Shown here piece by piece: positions 27,525 to 37,489 of a DNA stretch of 64,000 nt. The DNA is from Sphingobium sp. EP60837 (GTDB lineage Bacteria; Pseudomonadota; Alphaproteobacteria; Sphingomonadales; Sphingomonadaceae): assembly GCF_001658005.1 (NCBI RefSeq), contig NZ_CP015986.1, forward strand, positions 2,109,501 to 2,173,500. The letters run 5' to 3'. Position 1 is the stretch's first letter, and each line of letters starts with the position of its first letter. Below the pieces are notes generated by a model. That model was not told the DNA's origin, did no database searches, and saw only the letters and a list, made by a program, of their open reading frames with translations. The position numbers and the translations under genes are program-made.

Positions 27525-27875
27525 ATGCCGATTATCACCATACGTCTCGATGAAGAGCTTCACCGGCGCGTCAAAGGCCGGGCAGCCAACGCTCATCTTT
27601 CCATTTCAGACTTTCTTCGCCCCTTGCTGGAGGACGTCGCCTTCCCCGGCGGCCGTTACGCTTACACCGGCCAGGACGAACTTCTGGGCATCGCCATTCA
27701 GACCTATGCTCTGATCGTCGAGATCGCTTCGGTGCAGCCATCCCCCGTCCTCGTGGAGCGCGCGATTGCCAATGCCGGAACTCTGATGCGAGAAAGGGGG
27801 CTGATCGATCCCGCCGCCGAAACGCTCGCCGGGGTGCGGTCAGCCCTGTTCGGAAATCGGGAGGAAGATCGATGA
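27525..27875 (+). CDS. Ribbon-helix-helix protein preceding the coupling ATPase
   Basis: A 116-residue protein. Residues 2-37 fit a ribbon-helix-helix DNA-binding fold (PIITIRLDEELHRRVKGRAA, then SISDFLRPLLED). The remaining part (ELLGIAIQTYALIVEIASVQ) is helical and probably oligomerises or contacts a partner. In conjugative systems such proteins act as relaxosome accessory factors or as autorepressors of transfer genes. It overlaps the TraD-like gene by four bases (ATGA), so the two are coupled, and the palindrome array lies upstream. Confidence 0.7.
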   Translation: MPIITIRLDEELHRRVKGRAANAHLSISDFLRPLLEDVAFPGGRYAYTGQDELLGIAIQTYALIVEIASVQPSPVLVERAIANAGTLMRERGLIDPAAETLAGVRSALFGNREEDR

Positions 27876-29842
27876 GTATCTTCCGCAACGACACGCTGGG
27901 CTCCTGGACCAGAGGTGGTCAGGCGACCGTCCATAACGTCCGCATGACCACGCAGGTCTTCAAACAGACGACCCTTGCCGGTCTGGTTCTCTGGGTCATG
28001 CTGACCGTCTGGTTCGTGTATGAGGCGCTTCATGATTCTACTCGCACGCTGCTCGGCAAGATGCTGGAAGCGTGGATACAGCTTTACGTGGTCGGCAGTC
28101 CGGCCAGCCCCATCCTGTTCACGCCGCCAAGCGGGTTGAGCTATTGGACCAGGGCAGACGCTCTTCTTCGCTCCGGCATCGCGCGCAGTGCGCTCGATGA
28201 GTTGGAATATGGCTTCAAACTGGTGGGTGTCTGTACGGGGATTTTCGTCCTCGCCGCTCTTTTCCTGGCCTGGTATTATTTCACGGTTTCGGGGCGTGGG
28301 CTCGGCTCCAATCAGTTCATGCGCGGGGCGCGGTTCGCGTCGGTAAGGCAGTTGCGGCGGCGCCTGAAGGATTTGCCTAAGGGCAGTCTGAAGGTCGGCG
28401 GCATCGCAATTCCCGCCGCCTATGAACCCGAACATATCCTGCTCAGCGGTGCCCCCGGAACGGGGAAGACCAACATACTCCACGTCATGCTTGAAGGCAT
28501 CCGCAAGGAGGGCAAGCGCGCGATCGTTTATGATACCGCCGGCAGCTTCGTCGAACGCTTCTATCGGCCGGGTAAGGACATCATCCTCAATCCTTTCGAT
28601 TGCCGCTCCTCGCAATGGTCACCCTGGCTGGATGCGCCCATCGACTATCATTACGACCAGATCGCGGAGTCCGTTGTGCCGGATACCGGCAAGGATCCAT
28701 TCTGGGCAAAGTCGGCGCGTGGCACGCTGGTCGCGGTCATGCGGACGCTGGTGCAGCACGACCGTATGCGTGTCTCCGCACTGCTCGACATCATCACCCG
28801 GTCCGGTCTCAAAATCCTGGCGCAGTTCGTCGAGAACACCGACGGCTCCGCCTTCATATCGCCGGAAGGCGAGCGCACTTCGGCCGGCATTCAGGCAGAG
28901 CTGGCTTCGGTATTGCGGGGGTTCCGCTATCTTGATGACACTGACGAGGGCGTTTCGATCCGCGAGTGGGTAAAGAATGAGGAGGATGACGCTTGGCTGT
29001 TCATCACCGTGAAGGCAGATCAGCTCCCGACCCTTCGCCCCCTCATCACCATGTGGCTCGACATCGCCATCAATGCGATCATGAGCATGACGCCCGACCA
29101 GCACAGGCGTCTCTACTGCGTCATCGATGAGCTGGCCACGTTGCAGCGCCTGCCGTCGCTTTCCGACTTCCTAGCCCGCGCCCGCAAATATGGCGGCTGT
29201 GGAATATTGGGATTCCAGTCCTACCCACAGCTTGAAGCCGTCTATGGCCGACAGGAGGCGGCGGCTCTGACCGGCTATTGCTCGACCTGGATCGCGCTGC
29301 GGGCCAACGACACCCAGACGGCGCGACACGTCTCCGACAATCTGGGGCAGGTGGAGCAGGTTGAGGCCAATGAAGGCATGTCGTACGGTGTCAACGACAT
29401 GCGCGACGGGGTCAACCTCTCGCGCACGCAGGTTACGCGACCTCTCGTCCTGCCGACAGAGATTGTGAACCTCCCCAATCTCGCCGGCTACCTGCGGTTC
29501 GGACGCGATTTGCCGGTGATCCGCTTTGTCGATCGCTTCCATCCCGGCAAGGTCAGAGAACCGGCTTATGTGGATCGTACCGAACCCGCGATCCGACTTG
29601 ACCCATCGCCCTATCCGCCGATCGACGACAGCCCGGCCGAGGCGCCAAAGGGATTTGTCGCTCCGACCAAGGCAGCGTCGGACAACCCCTCGGACGGTCC
29701 GATCAACCATGCTGGGGGCGAGCCGGAGAAACCGTCGCCCGCCCCATATCCGGGGTTGATAGGGCCGCGCAACTCGTCGGGCAGCTCGCTCCGCTATCAG
29801 AATCGCCCTAACGGTCCGTTCCGTCCGGCGAACCCCGCCTGA
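27872..29842 (+). CDS. traD: TraD/VirD4-type conjugative coupling ATPase
   Basis: A 656-residue protein. It has two N-terminal membrane segments (about residues 30-50 and 120-145), Walker A GAPGTGKT (about residue 192), Walker B YCVIDELA (about 415) and a C-terminal Pro/Ser-rich tail. The LSDFLARARKYGGCGILGFQ segment and the following QLEAVYG are typical of TraD/TraG coupling proteins. It delivers relaxase-bound DNA to a type IV secretion channel. Its partners here are only stubs (trbG and trbI at 31980-32540), so the gene is probably stranded or serves another element in trans. Confidence 0.88.
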   Translation: MSIFRNDTLGSWTRGGQATVHNVRMTTQVFKQTTLAGLVLWVMLTVWFVYEALHDSTRTLLGKMLEAWIQLYVVGSPASPILFTPPSGLSYWTRADALLRSGIARSALDELEYGFKLVGVCTGIFVLAALFLAWYYFTVSGRGLGSNQFMRGARFASVRQLRRRLKDLPKGSLKVGGIAIPAAYEPEHILLSGAPGTGKTNILHVMLEGIRKEGKRAIVYDTAGSFVERFYRPGKDIILNPFDCRSSQWSPWLDAPIDYHYDQIAESVVPDTGKDPFWAKSARGTLVAVMRTLVQHDRMRVSALLDIITRSGLKILAQFVENTDGSAFISPEGERTSAGIQAELASVLRGFRYLDDTDEGVSIREWVKNEEDDAWLFITVKADQLPTLRPLITMWLDIAINAIMSMTPDQHRRLYCVIDELATLQRLPSLSDFLARARKYGGCGILGFQSYPQLEAVYGRQEAAALTGYCSTWIALRANDTQTARHVSDNLGQVEQVEANEGMSYGVNDMRDGVNLSRTQVTRPLVLPTEIVNLPNLAGYLRFGRDLPVIRFVDRFHPGKVREPAYVDRTEPAIRLDPSPYPPIDDSPAEAPKGFVAPTKAASDNPSDGPINHAGGEPEKPSPAPYPGLIGPRNSSGSSLRYQNRPNGPFRPANPA

Positions 29843-29871
29843 TCTTCTCTCTCCCTTCGAAGGACATTTCC

Positions 29872-30117
29872 ATGCGTCGCATCACGCGTAATCCCGCCAT
29901 TATTGTTCGCTCATCCGAAGGCCCATCACAGCTGGAAGACCACATGATCGCGCCTATCAGCGTCCGTATCGCTACAGCCGTCAGAATGACGGGCATCGGA
30001 CGATCAAAACTCTATGAGCTGATCCAGGAAGGAGCGATCGACATCGTCAAAATCGGCACGGCAACGCTCATTCCAGTCGCCAGCCTGTATCAGTTGTTCA
30101 AACGAAATCGGAAGTGA
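29872..30117 (+). CDS. Small helix-turn-helix protein (AlpA/excisionase-like)
   Basis: An 81-residue protein. The C-terminal 55 residues (VRIATAVRMTGIGRSKLYEL, then IQEGAIDIVKIGTATLIPVA) form a MerR/HTH_17-like domain that binds DNA with a wing (IGTATLIP). Such proteins direct integrase towards excision or regulate transfer genes. AAGGA lies eight bases before ATG 29872; a shorter form from ATG 29944 is possible. It follows traD after 29 bases, probably in the same operon. Confidence 0.7.
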   Translation: MRRITRNPAIIVRSSEGPSQLEDHMIAPISVRIATAVRMTGIGRSKLYELIQEGAIDIVKIGTATLIPVASLYQLFKRNRK

Positions 30118-30580
30118 GGCGAATTGGGAATTGCGATTGTTATCATCGCGGTTGCCGGCTTCTAAGCCCCCTGACCGCTATTCGAAGACATAGACCAACC
30201 GTTTGACCCAAATCGCGAGAAGAAACGGTGGGCTTGTCTCCGAGGAGAATTGCGTACTCAATTCCATCGCTCGCGCGAGTGGGATTCGTTCACCTCCCGC
30301 CCCTGGAAACGATTGCGGCCAAGGCGCGGTTGCCCTCGCACTCCTTCGATTCGACGGCCCAGGAGACCTTTCGAGCAGTTTGGCGCGCTGTAGGCCAAGA
30401 AAAGGCGCATCTACATTCTCGCGAGAAGTTGTGGCTGCCATCGAAAGCATCGAAAGTGCCTTGCAATCTGGATATGCACCAGCTCCTTCTCAGAAATATT
30501 CATCTCATAATATCGATTGCGCGCTCTGATCAGAATCAAAGCAAGCTTTGGAAACAGTCTTGAATGCGCCGTTGGTGTGA
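30118..30580. other. 463-base stretch without a recognisable gene
   Basis: Two overlapping plus-strand frames (30203-30529 and 30228-30563) and one minus-strand frame are open, but none matches a family and they contradict each other. The stretch runs from the HTH gene to an IS5 remnant and is likely decayed. Confidence 0.4.
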
Positions 30581-30679
30581 CTGACAGATCATGAGTGGGC
30601 AGTGATCGAGCCGCTTCTGCCCAACAAGCTGCGGGCGTGCCGCGGAAGAAACGAGCTGCCGAGATTGCGGAACCTGTGA
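30581..30679 (+). pseudogene. IS5-family transposase, N-terminal stub
   Basis: The frame reads LTDHEWAVIEPLLPNKLRAC, the start of IS5/IS427-type orfA, then becomes unrelated and stops at 30677-30679. Only about 20 residues are recognisable. Confidence 0.6.
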
Positions 30680-30855
30680 GCGCGCTCAGCTCAGCCCGGA
30701 TCTTCGGTCGGGCAACAAGGTGAGGTTCCGGTTCGCTTTCGGAGAGCCGTAAGCGTCTGACCTGCCATCCTTATCCGCCGCTGGCGCACTCATATACAGA
30801 AATGCGCCTTGAAGTACCGGTTGGCAAAAAACGGCATTGTCCAGAGCGTTATGAC

Positions 30856-30929
30856 TGGAGCGGGTAGCGGGGATCGAACCCGCATCACAAGCTTGGAAGG
30901 CTAGTGCTCTACCATTGAGCTATACCCGC
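30856..30929 (-). tRNA. tRNA-Gly(TCC)
   Basis: On the minus strand GCGGGTA pairs with TACCCGC in the acceptor stem. The D-arm is GCTCAATGGTAGAGC, the anticodon loop is CTTCCAA (anticodon TCC), the T-arm is GCGGGTTCGATCCCCGC, and the 3' CCA is encoded. It looks intact. A complete tRNA inside mobile-element debris is notable; it could be an island-carried or displaced copy. Confidence 0.93.
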
Positions 30930-31156
30930 CCGCAGGCCAGCGCCCTGCCATCATTACTAGGCATTCGTCAACACTAAAACGCGACGTCCAAGATGCGCTC
31001 TGATCGGGACAATAGCAGAGCCGAACGGATTATAGCCGTCTACTGTTGTCCATTCCACAGCCTAACATTATCACTCCGCTGGCGCGGTCGTTGGAGGGGC
31101 GAAATGCCAGTTGTCGATCACCCGCGCCATAGCCTGCATCAATCAGATCATGTGCT

Positions 31157-31990
31157 TCAGAAGCGAACCCTGAAGCCCACCGTCGCGCTCTGGCCGCTAC
31201 TCTCTGCGCCGAATTTGCTGTTTGCACCGAAGAACAACGCAGCGGTGGCCGACACCTTCAAGCTTGCTCCCGCGCCGACTGTGGCGAGGGTTTCGCTGCT
31301 GTCGGAGCCTGCGACGGTCAGACCATCAGCCACACCCGTATAGGCGGCGGTGGCGAAGGTCCGCCTGCGGCTTAGCTGGTGCAGGACGCCTGCGGAAAGC
31401 CACGGGCTGATCCGTGCCTCGGCCGAGCCATGCAGTTCCAGTGCGCCGCGCAGGAAGGTCGCCTTGGTGCGGCGCGCTTCGACGCCGAGGGCCCAGACCG
31501 CATCGCCGCTCTCGTTCGCGCCACTGCGGCGGGAGGAGATGTGGGTGATACCGATCTCGGGCGCGATGGTCCAGTTCTGGTCCAAGGCGAAGGCATGGCC
31601 GAGGGACAGGTCAGCCGTCCAGCTGCGCAGGCGATAATGGCTGTTGACCTTGCTGCCGCCGAAGAGGGTGCGGTGTGTGTCGGCCTTGCTGCCGTCGTAG
31701 CTCAATGATGCGGCAATCTGGAAGCCGCCTGCCGTGCCTTGGGCGACTACACCGGCAAGTATGCCGCCAGCCTCCGTCCGGGCCGCAAGCGCGCCGATCT
31801 GCTGCCGTGCGTCAATATAGCCGACATAGGTGCCTAGCGAGGCGTCCTCATTGCCAACGCCTACTCCGGCGAGTGCGCCATAAGTGGAGACATTCGCGCG
31901 TGATGTGCCAATCGTCGCGTCGCTAGCCAAGCGACGCCAGCCACCCAGCGCCTGGCCAAAGGTGAAGGGGCCTGCCTCGTCCCCCAGCAT
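31157..31990 (-). pseudogene. Autotransporter beta-barrel domain without passenger
   Basis: A 277-residue frame that looks like the C-terminal translocator of type V secretion: amphipathic strands (FTFGQALGGWRRLASDATIG, then ANVSTYGALAGVGVG and SWTADLSLGHAFALDQNWTI) ending in the outer-membrane signature SATVGFRVRF with a terminal Phe. No signal peptide or passenger lies in frame upstream; instead the DNA is trbI sequence. It is therefore a fusion-truncated remnant, probably unable to reach the outer membrane. An autotransporter N-terminus lies at 21128-21475. Confidence 0.8.
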
Positions 31991-32048
31991 ACTGGTCGAG
32001 GCGCGGCGCGACCTTCGCTGGGCGAACAGCGGCGGCCGCGTCCGTCAT
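31980..32048 (-). pseudogene. trbI: trbI (VirB10-type), N-terminal stub
   Basis: ATG at 32048, overlapping the trbG stop by ATGA, begins MTDAAAAVRPAKVAPRLDQY, in the style of TrbI starts. After about 22 residues the DNA becomes autotransporter sequence. The overlap arrangement is that of intact trbG-trbI operons. Confidence 0.5.
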
Positions 32049-32540
32049 TTGCGCCTCCCAGACTTGCCCTGGTCGATGCGCTCGATGCGAACGACCTGCT
32101 GCTTGCTGGACCCGAGCCGCAGTTCCGCTGCATCGAAGAGGCGGTCGATGATATAGTAGCGGCCGCGCACGCGATAGTGACCAGTTCAGCCTTGCCGTCC
32201 GGGCTGGTGACGAACAGCGGCGGCGCATCACCCTGGCCAAGCGACGGCGGAGACTCGACGTAGATGCGCTCGCCATCGTCGAACGCGCACAGCGGGCGGC
32301 AGCCTGCTCGGTCGCCGCTGATAGCGTAGTTGAAGTGCAACTGCTCGACCGTGAGGCCAGCAGCGACTGGGGCTGCTGGCTGCGCCGCTTCGGTCCGGCG
32401 CTTGAGCGCCAGCAATTCGGCCTGCGGATAGGTCCAGCGCATCGACCAGATCGCCGTGCTGCGCGTGCTGACCAGTCTTACATGATAGGTCCGGCGGTCG
32501 GAGGGGATGACGGGATCAGCTGGCAGTTTGGTCGCGCGCG
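32045..32540 (-). pseudogene. trbG: trbG (VirB9-type) fragment, frameshifted
   Basis: The readable part (DPVIPSDRRTYHVRLVSTRS, MRWTYPQAELLAL, then LHFNYAISGDRAGCRPLCAF and DDGERIYVESPP) is the C-terminal CagX/VirB9 domain of TrbG. A frameshift after DGKAELV is followed by HYRVRGRYYIIDRLFDAAEL and ends IERIDQGKSGRRK. The signal peptide and N-terminal half are missing. It shows that a Trb-type type IV secretion cluster once lay here. Confidence 0.8.
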
Positions 32541-32829
32541 ATCCGTTCCCGTCATCTCTTGAGCGGGTCAATGACGCACCACGTCAAGCCAGCCCAAGCC
32601 GGCCCGTATGCTCGATGAAAGCGGCATATGACCACAAGGCTGAGTGGCGCCATCCCGGGAGAGCTTGGCTGTGGGTGCTTGGATGGGTATCCGTTCTGCT
32701 GCCGCTGATCGATGAGGACGTCCCAATTTTTTGATATTTTTGCCCGCAGCAAAAGTTCATTAGGAAATTATGGTTAATTCAGCCCATCGTGTCGAAGCCG
32801 AACGAACGAGGGTGCGCAAGGGGACCATC

Positions 32830-33924
32830 ATGCAGAAGAATGGCAAAGTTGCATTGATCACTGGTGTTACCGGCCAGGACGGAGCCTATTTGTCGGCACT
32901 TTTGCTGTCCAAGGGTTACATCGTTCATGGTATCAAGCGGCGCGCCTCGCTCTTCAATACGGTCCGCATCGATCATCTTTATCGCGATCCCCACGAAGAA
33001 GATGTCAGGTTTTTCCTGCATCATGGCGATGTGACTGACTCAAGCAATTTGATTCGGGTCATCCAGCAGGTACAGCCCGACGAAATCTACAACTTGGCTG
33101 CACAGAGCCATGTCGCCGTTTCGTTCGAGGAGCCGGTCTATACCGCTAATTCTGATGCGCTGGGTACGTTGCGGCTTTTAGAAGCTATAAGAATTTTGGG
33201 TCTGGAAAAACGTACTCGCTTTTACCAGGCATCCACTTCCGAGTTGTTCGGTCAAGTACGTGAGACGCCCCAGACAGAACAAACACCCTTTTACCCGCGA
33301 TCGCCATATGGCGTGGCGAAGCTCTATGCTTATTGGATAACTGTAAATTACAGAGAGGCCTATGGCCTCTATGCTTGCAACGGAATTTTGTTCAATCATG
33401 AGTCGCCCCTGCGCGGAGAGAATTTCGTCACGCGAAAAATCACTCGGGCACTGGCGCGGATAAAGCTCGGTCTTCAGGAGACGCTTTATCTCGGCAATTT
33501 GAGCGCCAGACGAGATTGGGGACACGCGAAGGACTATGTCGAAGCCATGTGGCGCATGCTGCAGCTCGACTTGCCAGAGGATTTCGTGATCGCCACTGGA
33601 GTTCAGCATAGCGTCCGCGACTTTGTAACCTCAGCGGCCGCCGAACTCGGTATCGTGATGCGTTGGGAAGGCGATGGGCTCGAAGAAAAAGGATACGATG
33701 AAAAGGGCCGCTGTCTCGTTCGAGTAGATCCTCGCTATTTCCGCCCAGCTGAGGTCGAAACCCTGCTGGGCGATGCAGCAAAGGCTCGCAAACTTTTAGG
33801 ATGGAGTCCTGCGACGTCCTTCGACAATCTGGTTCGCGAAATGGTCTTGGAGGACCTTAGGACGGCGCAGCGGGACCAGTTGGTCAAAAGACATGGCTTT
33901 CAGGTTCATGACCATCACGAATAA
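32830..33924 (+). CDS. gmd: GDP-mannose 4,6-dehydratase
   Basis: A 364-residue extended SDR. It has the Gmd-specific [14 protein letters not shown] cofactor loop, the catalytic [27 protein letters not shown] (Tyr-x3-Lys), [20 protein letters not shown] and [20 protein letters not shown]. It makes GDP-4-keto-6-deoxymannose from GDP-mannose. ATG 32830 follows AAGGGGACC; the frame extends 20 codons upstream without homology. It is the first gene of a long plus-strand glycan operon, and its end overlaps the flippase start. Confidence 0.95.
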   Translation: MQKNGKVALITGVTGQDGAYLSALLLSKGYIVHGIKRRASLFNTVRIDHLYRDPHEEDVRFFLHHGDVTDSSNLIRVIQQVQPDEIYNLAAQSHVAVSFEEPVYTANSDALGTLRLLEAIRILGLEKRTRFYQASTSELFGQVRETPQTEQTPFYPRSPYGVAKLYAYWITVNYREAYGLYACNGILFNHESPLRGENFVTRKITRALARIKLGLQETLYLGNLSARRDWGHAKDYVEAMWRMLQLDLPEDFVIATGVQHSVRDFVTSAAAELGIVMRWEGDGLEEKGYDEKGRCLVRVDPRYFRPAEVETLLGDAAKARKLLGWSPATSFDNLVREMVLEDLRTAQRDQLVKRHGFQVHDHHE

Positions 33925-35449
33925 GCAGGCACCGAGATTGGGATGGAACTTCGCTGCCGGCGTCGCCAGTACAGCGTGGACAGCGATCGTCACCATATGC
34001 ACGGTGCCGCTCTATCTCCACTATCTTGGGGTGGAAGCTTACGGCTTGATCGGCTTCTATACCGCGCTCCAAGCGATGTTTGCCGTTCTCGATCTGGGCC
34101 TTTCACAGTCGATCAATCGGGAGGTCGCGCGCGCCCACAGCGAAGATGAGCTCGCGCGGGCCAGGGACCTGCTTCACACGCTCGCTTTGGGGTACTGGGC
34201 GGTGGCGGTCGCGATCGCGGTTGGGATGTGGGCCGCCGCGCCATGGATTTCACGACATTGGCTGAGCGCATCCATCGACACAGACACGCTTTCCAACGTG
34301 ATTGCGCTCATGGGACTCACGGTCGCCTGTCGTTTTCCTCTCTCTCTCTATCTTGGGGCCTTGATGGGCGCTCGCCGCATGGGCCTGGCCAGTGCGATCG
34401 AGATTATCATGGTTACTATCGCCAATTTGGGCGTCGCTGGGATCCTTGCCATGGTTTCGCCAACTCTGGAGGCATTCTTTTATTGGCAGGCATTGGTTGC
34501 AGTAGGCAATGTGCTAATCGTACGAGCCTTTGCGTGGCGCGCTGTCAAGCAGCCCGGCAGTCGGTCGCCGCGTTTGGATTTAATCGATGTGCAACGCATC
34601 TGGCGCTTCTCGGCGGGACTGGCAGTTACCTCCCTCACCGCCGTCGTGTTTTTGCAGAGTGATAAAGTCATACTCAGCAAGATCGTCCCACTCACTGATC
34701 TCGGTCGCTATACCTTAGCATGGATTGCAGCGCGCAGCCTTTACGTTCTGACGGCGCCGACGTTCAGCGCGATCTATCCGCAAATGTCCGCGCTACACGC
34801 ACATGGGCTTCTTCAAGAGATCGCACATCTCTATAGATCGGGAACTAGGCTGCTCATGGCAGTGATTTTTCCGGCGGCGATGTTCTTGGTAATGTTCTCC
34901 ACAATAATCTTCACATTTTGGACTGGCGACGCGAAGCTCGCGAAAAGCCTAAGCGTCGTGGTGGCTTTCCTGGTCTTGGGAACAGCGCTGAATAGCGCTA
35001 TGCATTTTCCCTATGCGCTGCAGCTCGCATTTGGGAAATCTAACCTGCCAATGATAATTAACACATTGTTATTGTTTGTATTTTCTCCATTGGTCATATT
35101 TCTTTCTGTCAGATTTGGTATAGCCGGGGCTGCGGCAGCTTGGGCAATCCTTAATCTGCTCTATCTCTTTTTGGGAACTTGGCTTACGCATCGGTATATG
35201 TTGCCAGGTATCAGTTTACAGTGGCTTGGTGGAGACGTTGGCCTACCTCTTCTAATTAGTTTGACTGTCGTCGGCGGCGGCGGCCTGATGTTGCAGGCTC
35301 TTTCTCTGCCTCCTTTTGCGACAGTAGCGGTTGGGATGATGCTTGCCGGCGTTGCCTTCGCAGCTACCTTCTGGCTGACCCCGAACCTCGCCGACTTTGT
35401 CCGGCAGACGTTTGGATGGCACCCACAATTATTCAGTGCGAAAGCTTAG
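33908..35449 (+). CDS. wzx: Polysaccharide flippase (Wzx/MATE-like)
   Basis: A 513-residue membrane protein with about 12-14 predicted membrane segments ([20 protein letters not shown] at the start; [20 protein letters not shown] late). The [20 protein letters not shown] and [20 protein letters not shown] segments are typical of oligosaccharide flippases that move lipid-linked repeats across the inner membrane. The start may be ATG 33908 or 33893, both inside the end of gmd. No separate Wzy polymerase is obvious in the cluster. Confidence 0.8.
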   Translation: MTITNKQAPRLGWNFAAGVASTAWTAIVTICTVPLYLHYLGVEAYGLIGFYTALQAMFAVLDLGLSQSINREVARAHSEDELARARDLLHTLALGYWAVAVAIAVGMWAAAPWISRHWLSASIDTDTLSNVIALMGLTVACRFPLSLYLGALMGARRMGLASAIEIIMVTIANLGVAGILAMVSPTLEAFFYWQALVAVGNVLIVRAFAWRAVKQPGSRSPRLDLIDVQRIWRFSAGLAVTSLTAVVFLQSDKVILSKIVPLTDLGRYTLAWIAARSLYVLTAPTFSAIYPQMSALHAHGLLQEIAHLYRSGTRLLMAVIFPAAMFLVMFSTIIFTFWTGDAKLAKSLSVVVAFLVLGTALNSAMHFPYALQLAFGKSNLPMIINTLLLFVFSPLVIFLSVRFGIAGAAAAWAILNLLYLFLGTWLTHRYMLPGISLQWLGGDVGLPLLISLTVVGGGGLMLQALSLPPFATVAVGMMLAGVAFAATFWLTPNLADFVRQTFGWHPQLFSAKA

Positions 35450-35460
35450 GTGAGGCAACT

Positions 35461-36507
35461 ATGCAGCTAACGATCTGCATCGCCACCTACAATCGCGGTG
35501 CCTTCATCGGTGAGACGCTGGATTCTATCATCCCGCAGCTCCGACCCGGCATCGAGGTCGTGATTGTTGATGGCGCCTCGCCGGACAACACAGCGGCGGT
35601 GATCGCTCCCTACCTTGAGCGCTCTTCGGCTATAAGATATTTTCGTGAAACCGAGAACTCCGGTGTCGATGGCGACTATGACAAGGCGGTCAACTATGCG
35701 GTCGGTCGACATTGCTGGCTCTTTCCAGACGATGACCTGTTAGCGGCAGGGGCGCTCGATCGTGTCCTCGAAGCTCTGGAAGGCGGCGCAGTCGATTTGC
35801 TGATCGTGGATGCCGAGGTGCGAGACCGAACTCTCAGCCGTACGTTGCAGTCTGGCCGCCTCGCGTTCAGCGGGGAGCGCCGCTATGGTCCGGAGGATGC
35901 GGAAGCCCTGATGGCGGACGCGGGATATTGTTTGTCGTTCATCGGCGGAGTCATCATCCGCAGGGAATCCTGGATATCGCGATCGAGAGAGCCCTATCTC
36001 GGCTCCTTGTTCATTCATGTCGGGGTGATTTTTCAGGAGCGCGGCATAAGGCTGGCGAAAGTTCTGGCCGAACCACTGGTAATGATCCGTGCCGGAAACG
36101 CCATGTGGCGGGCGCGGGGATTTGAGATTTGGGCCTTCAAATGGCCATCGTTGATCTGGAGCTTCGAAGGGTATTCGGATGCAACAAAGGCAAAGGTCAC
36201 GCCGAGTGAGCCTTGGCGGCGTTTTTGGTGGCTATTGGGCTATCGGGCGCTTGGTGCGTATTCGCGCTCTGAATATGATCTTTATTTCTCCAACAGACTT
36301 TCCCGTTCTGAACGCCTCGTTCCGGGCTTGGTCGCAATTTTCCCGGGGCGGCTCGCTAACCTGATCGGAGTGGCTGTGCTGGCGCTGGTGGGGAAGGGAG
36401 GCGGAGCGGTGGCATACGACCTCATCGCCTCCAGTCGCTTTTCCAATGTAGCGAGCCGTTTTTTGACCAGCTTCTGGTTGGGCCGGTTTAAGCGGCCGCT
36501 CCCATGA
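35461..36507 (+). CDS. Family 2 glycosyltransferase (GT-A)
   Basis: A 348-residue protein starting with the GT2 strand LTICIATYNRGAFIGETLDS, then VVIVDGASPDNTAAVIAPYL and the metal-binding WLFPDDDLLAAGALDRVLEA. The C-terminal half (about 210 residues onward) is a variable acceptor region. It probably adds one sugar to the glycan repeat. ATG 35461 is preceded by TAGGTGAGG. It lies 11 bases after the flippase stop. Confidence 0.82.
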   Translation: MQLTICIATYNRGAFIGETLDSIIPQLRPGIEVVIVDGASPDNTAAVIAPYLERSSAIRYFRETENSGVDGDYDKAVNYAVGRHCWLFPDDDLLAAGALDRVLEALEGGAVDLLIVDAEVRDRTLSRTLQSGRLAFSGERRYGPEDAEALMADAGYCLSFIGGVIIRRESWISRSREPYLGSLFIHVGVIFQERGIRLAKVLAEPLVMIRAGNAMWRARGFEIWAFKWPSLIWSFEGYSDATKAKVTPSEPWRRFWWLLGYRALGAYSRSEYDLYFSNRLSRSERLVPGLVAIFPGRLANLIGVAVLALVGKGGGAVAYDLIASSRFSNVASRFLTSFWLGRFKRPLP

Positions 36508-36514
36508 TCCAGCT

Positions 36515-37486
36515 ATGACCAATCGATGTGCAATCATAACCGGTATCACCGGCCAAGACGGCTGGCACCTTTCCCGTTTGTTGTTGGGGAAGGGTTACAA
36601 AGTCGTCGGGACCACTCGCGATCTGCTCGGCGCGGATGGACGTACTCATCCGGACATCGATCTCGTGCAATGGGACATGAAAGACCAGGCTGCGTTTGCC
36701 GCGCTTTTGCAGATGGTTCGTCCGACAGAAATCTATAACCTCGCCGCCTACGCCGCGGGCGCAACCATGTATGACGAGCCTGTTGGTACTGGCGATATTA
36801 ATGGCCTGGCCATCGCTCGCATCTTGGAGGCAATCCGCAGTGCCAACCCCTCCATCCGCCTCTGCCAGGCGTCGAGCAGCGAGCTATTTGGCGAGCCGCT
36901 AGAAAGCCCCCAGTGTGAAACTACCGCCTTTCGACCGCGCAGTCCTTATGGCGCGGCGAAGCTTTATGCACATGAGATGGTCGGCATTTATCGCCGACGC
37001 CACGGTCTGTTTGCCTGCTCTGCTATTCTCTTCAATCATGAAAGCGCGCGACGTGGTCGGGCGTTCGTAACCGGGAAGGTTGCCGAGGCCGCAGCACGCA
37101 TCAAAGCGGGGCTCGCGCCGGAATTGGTGCTGGGCAATCTCGACGCGCGGCGGGACTGGGGGTTCAGCGGCGACTATGTGCGCGGGATGTGGCTGATGCT
37201 ACAGGCGCCGATTGCTGACGACTATGTGCTCGCAACGGGACAAAGCCATTCAGTTCGGGACTTGTGCGACCTGGCTTTCAAACGCGTTGGGCTGGACTAC
37301 CGAGATCATGTTCGCGAGGGCGAAGGCGCTTTCCGGCCTACTGAAGTCGTTCCTCTTATCGGCGATGCGTCCAAAGCAAGGGAAAGGCTGCATTGGTCGC
37401 CCGAGATCGATTTTCCGAGCATGGTCAACATGATGGTCGACGCCGAGTTGGAGCGGCTCGATCAAACCAACGATAAGCCGAGGTAA
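36515..37486 (+). CDS. Second GDP-mannose 4,6-dehydratase-type SDR
   Basis: A 323-residue SDR closely related to Gmd: ITGITGQDGWHLSRLLLGKG, SSSELFGEP, PRSPYGAAKLYAHEMVGIYR, NHESARRGRAFVTGKVAEAA and LGNLDARRDWGFSGDYVRGM. It lacks some Gmd residues and is shorter than the paralogue at 32830 (364), so it may act as a dehydratase, reductase or epimerase on a GDP-6-deoxy-4-keto sugar. Its position directly before a sugar C-methyltransferase (3-base gap) suggests a shared branched-sugar pathway. Confidence 0.75.
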   Translation: MTNRCAIITGITGQDGWHLSRLLLGKGYKVVGTTRDLLGADGRTHPDIDLVQWDMKDQAAFAALLQMVRPTEIYNLAAYAAGATMYDEPVGTGDINGLAIARILEAIRSANPSIRLCQASSSELFGEPLESPQCETTAFRPRSPYGAAKLYAHEMVGIYRRRHGLFACSAILFNHESARRGRAFVTGKVAEAAARIKAGLAPELVLGNLDARRDWGFSGDYVRGMWLMLQAPIADDYVLATGQSHSVRDLCDLAFKRVGLDYRDHVREGEGAFRPTEVVPLIGDASKARERLHWSPEIDFPSMVNMMVDAELERLDQTNDKPR

Positions 37487-37489
37487 AAA

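Noticed and set aside
30203..30563. Overlapping plus-strand frames of about 110 codons
   Set aside because: Two frames overlap each other and a minus-strand frame; none is recognisable and no ribosome-binding site is seen.
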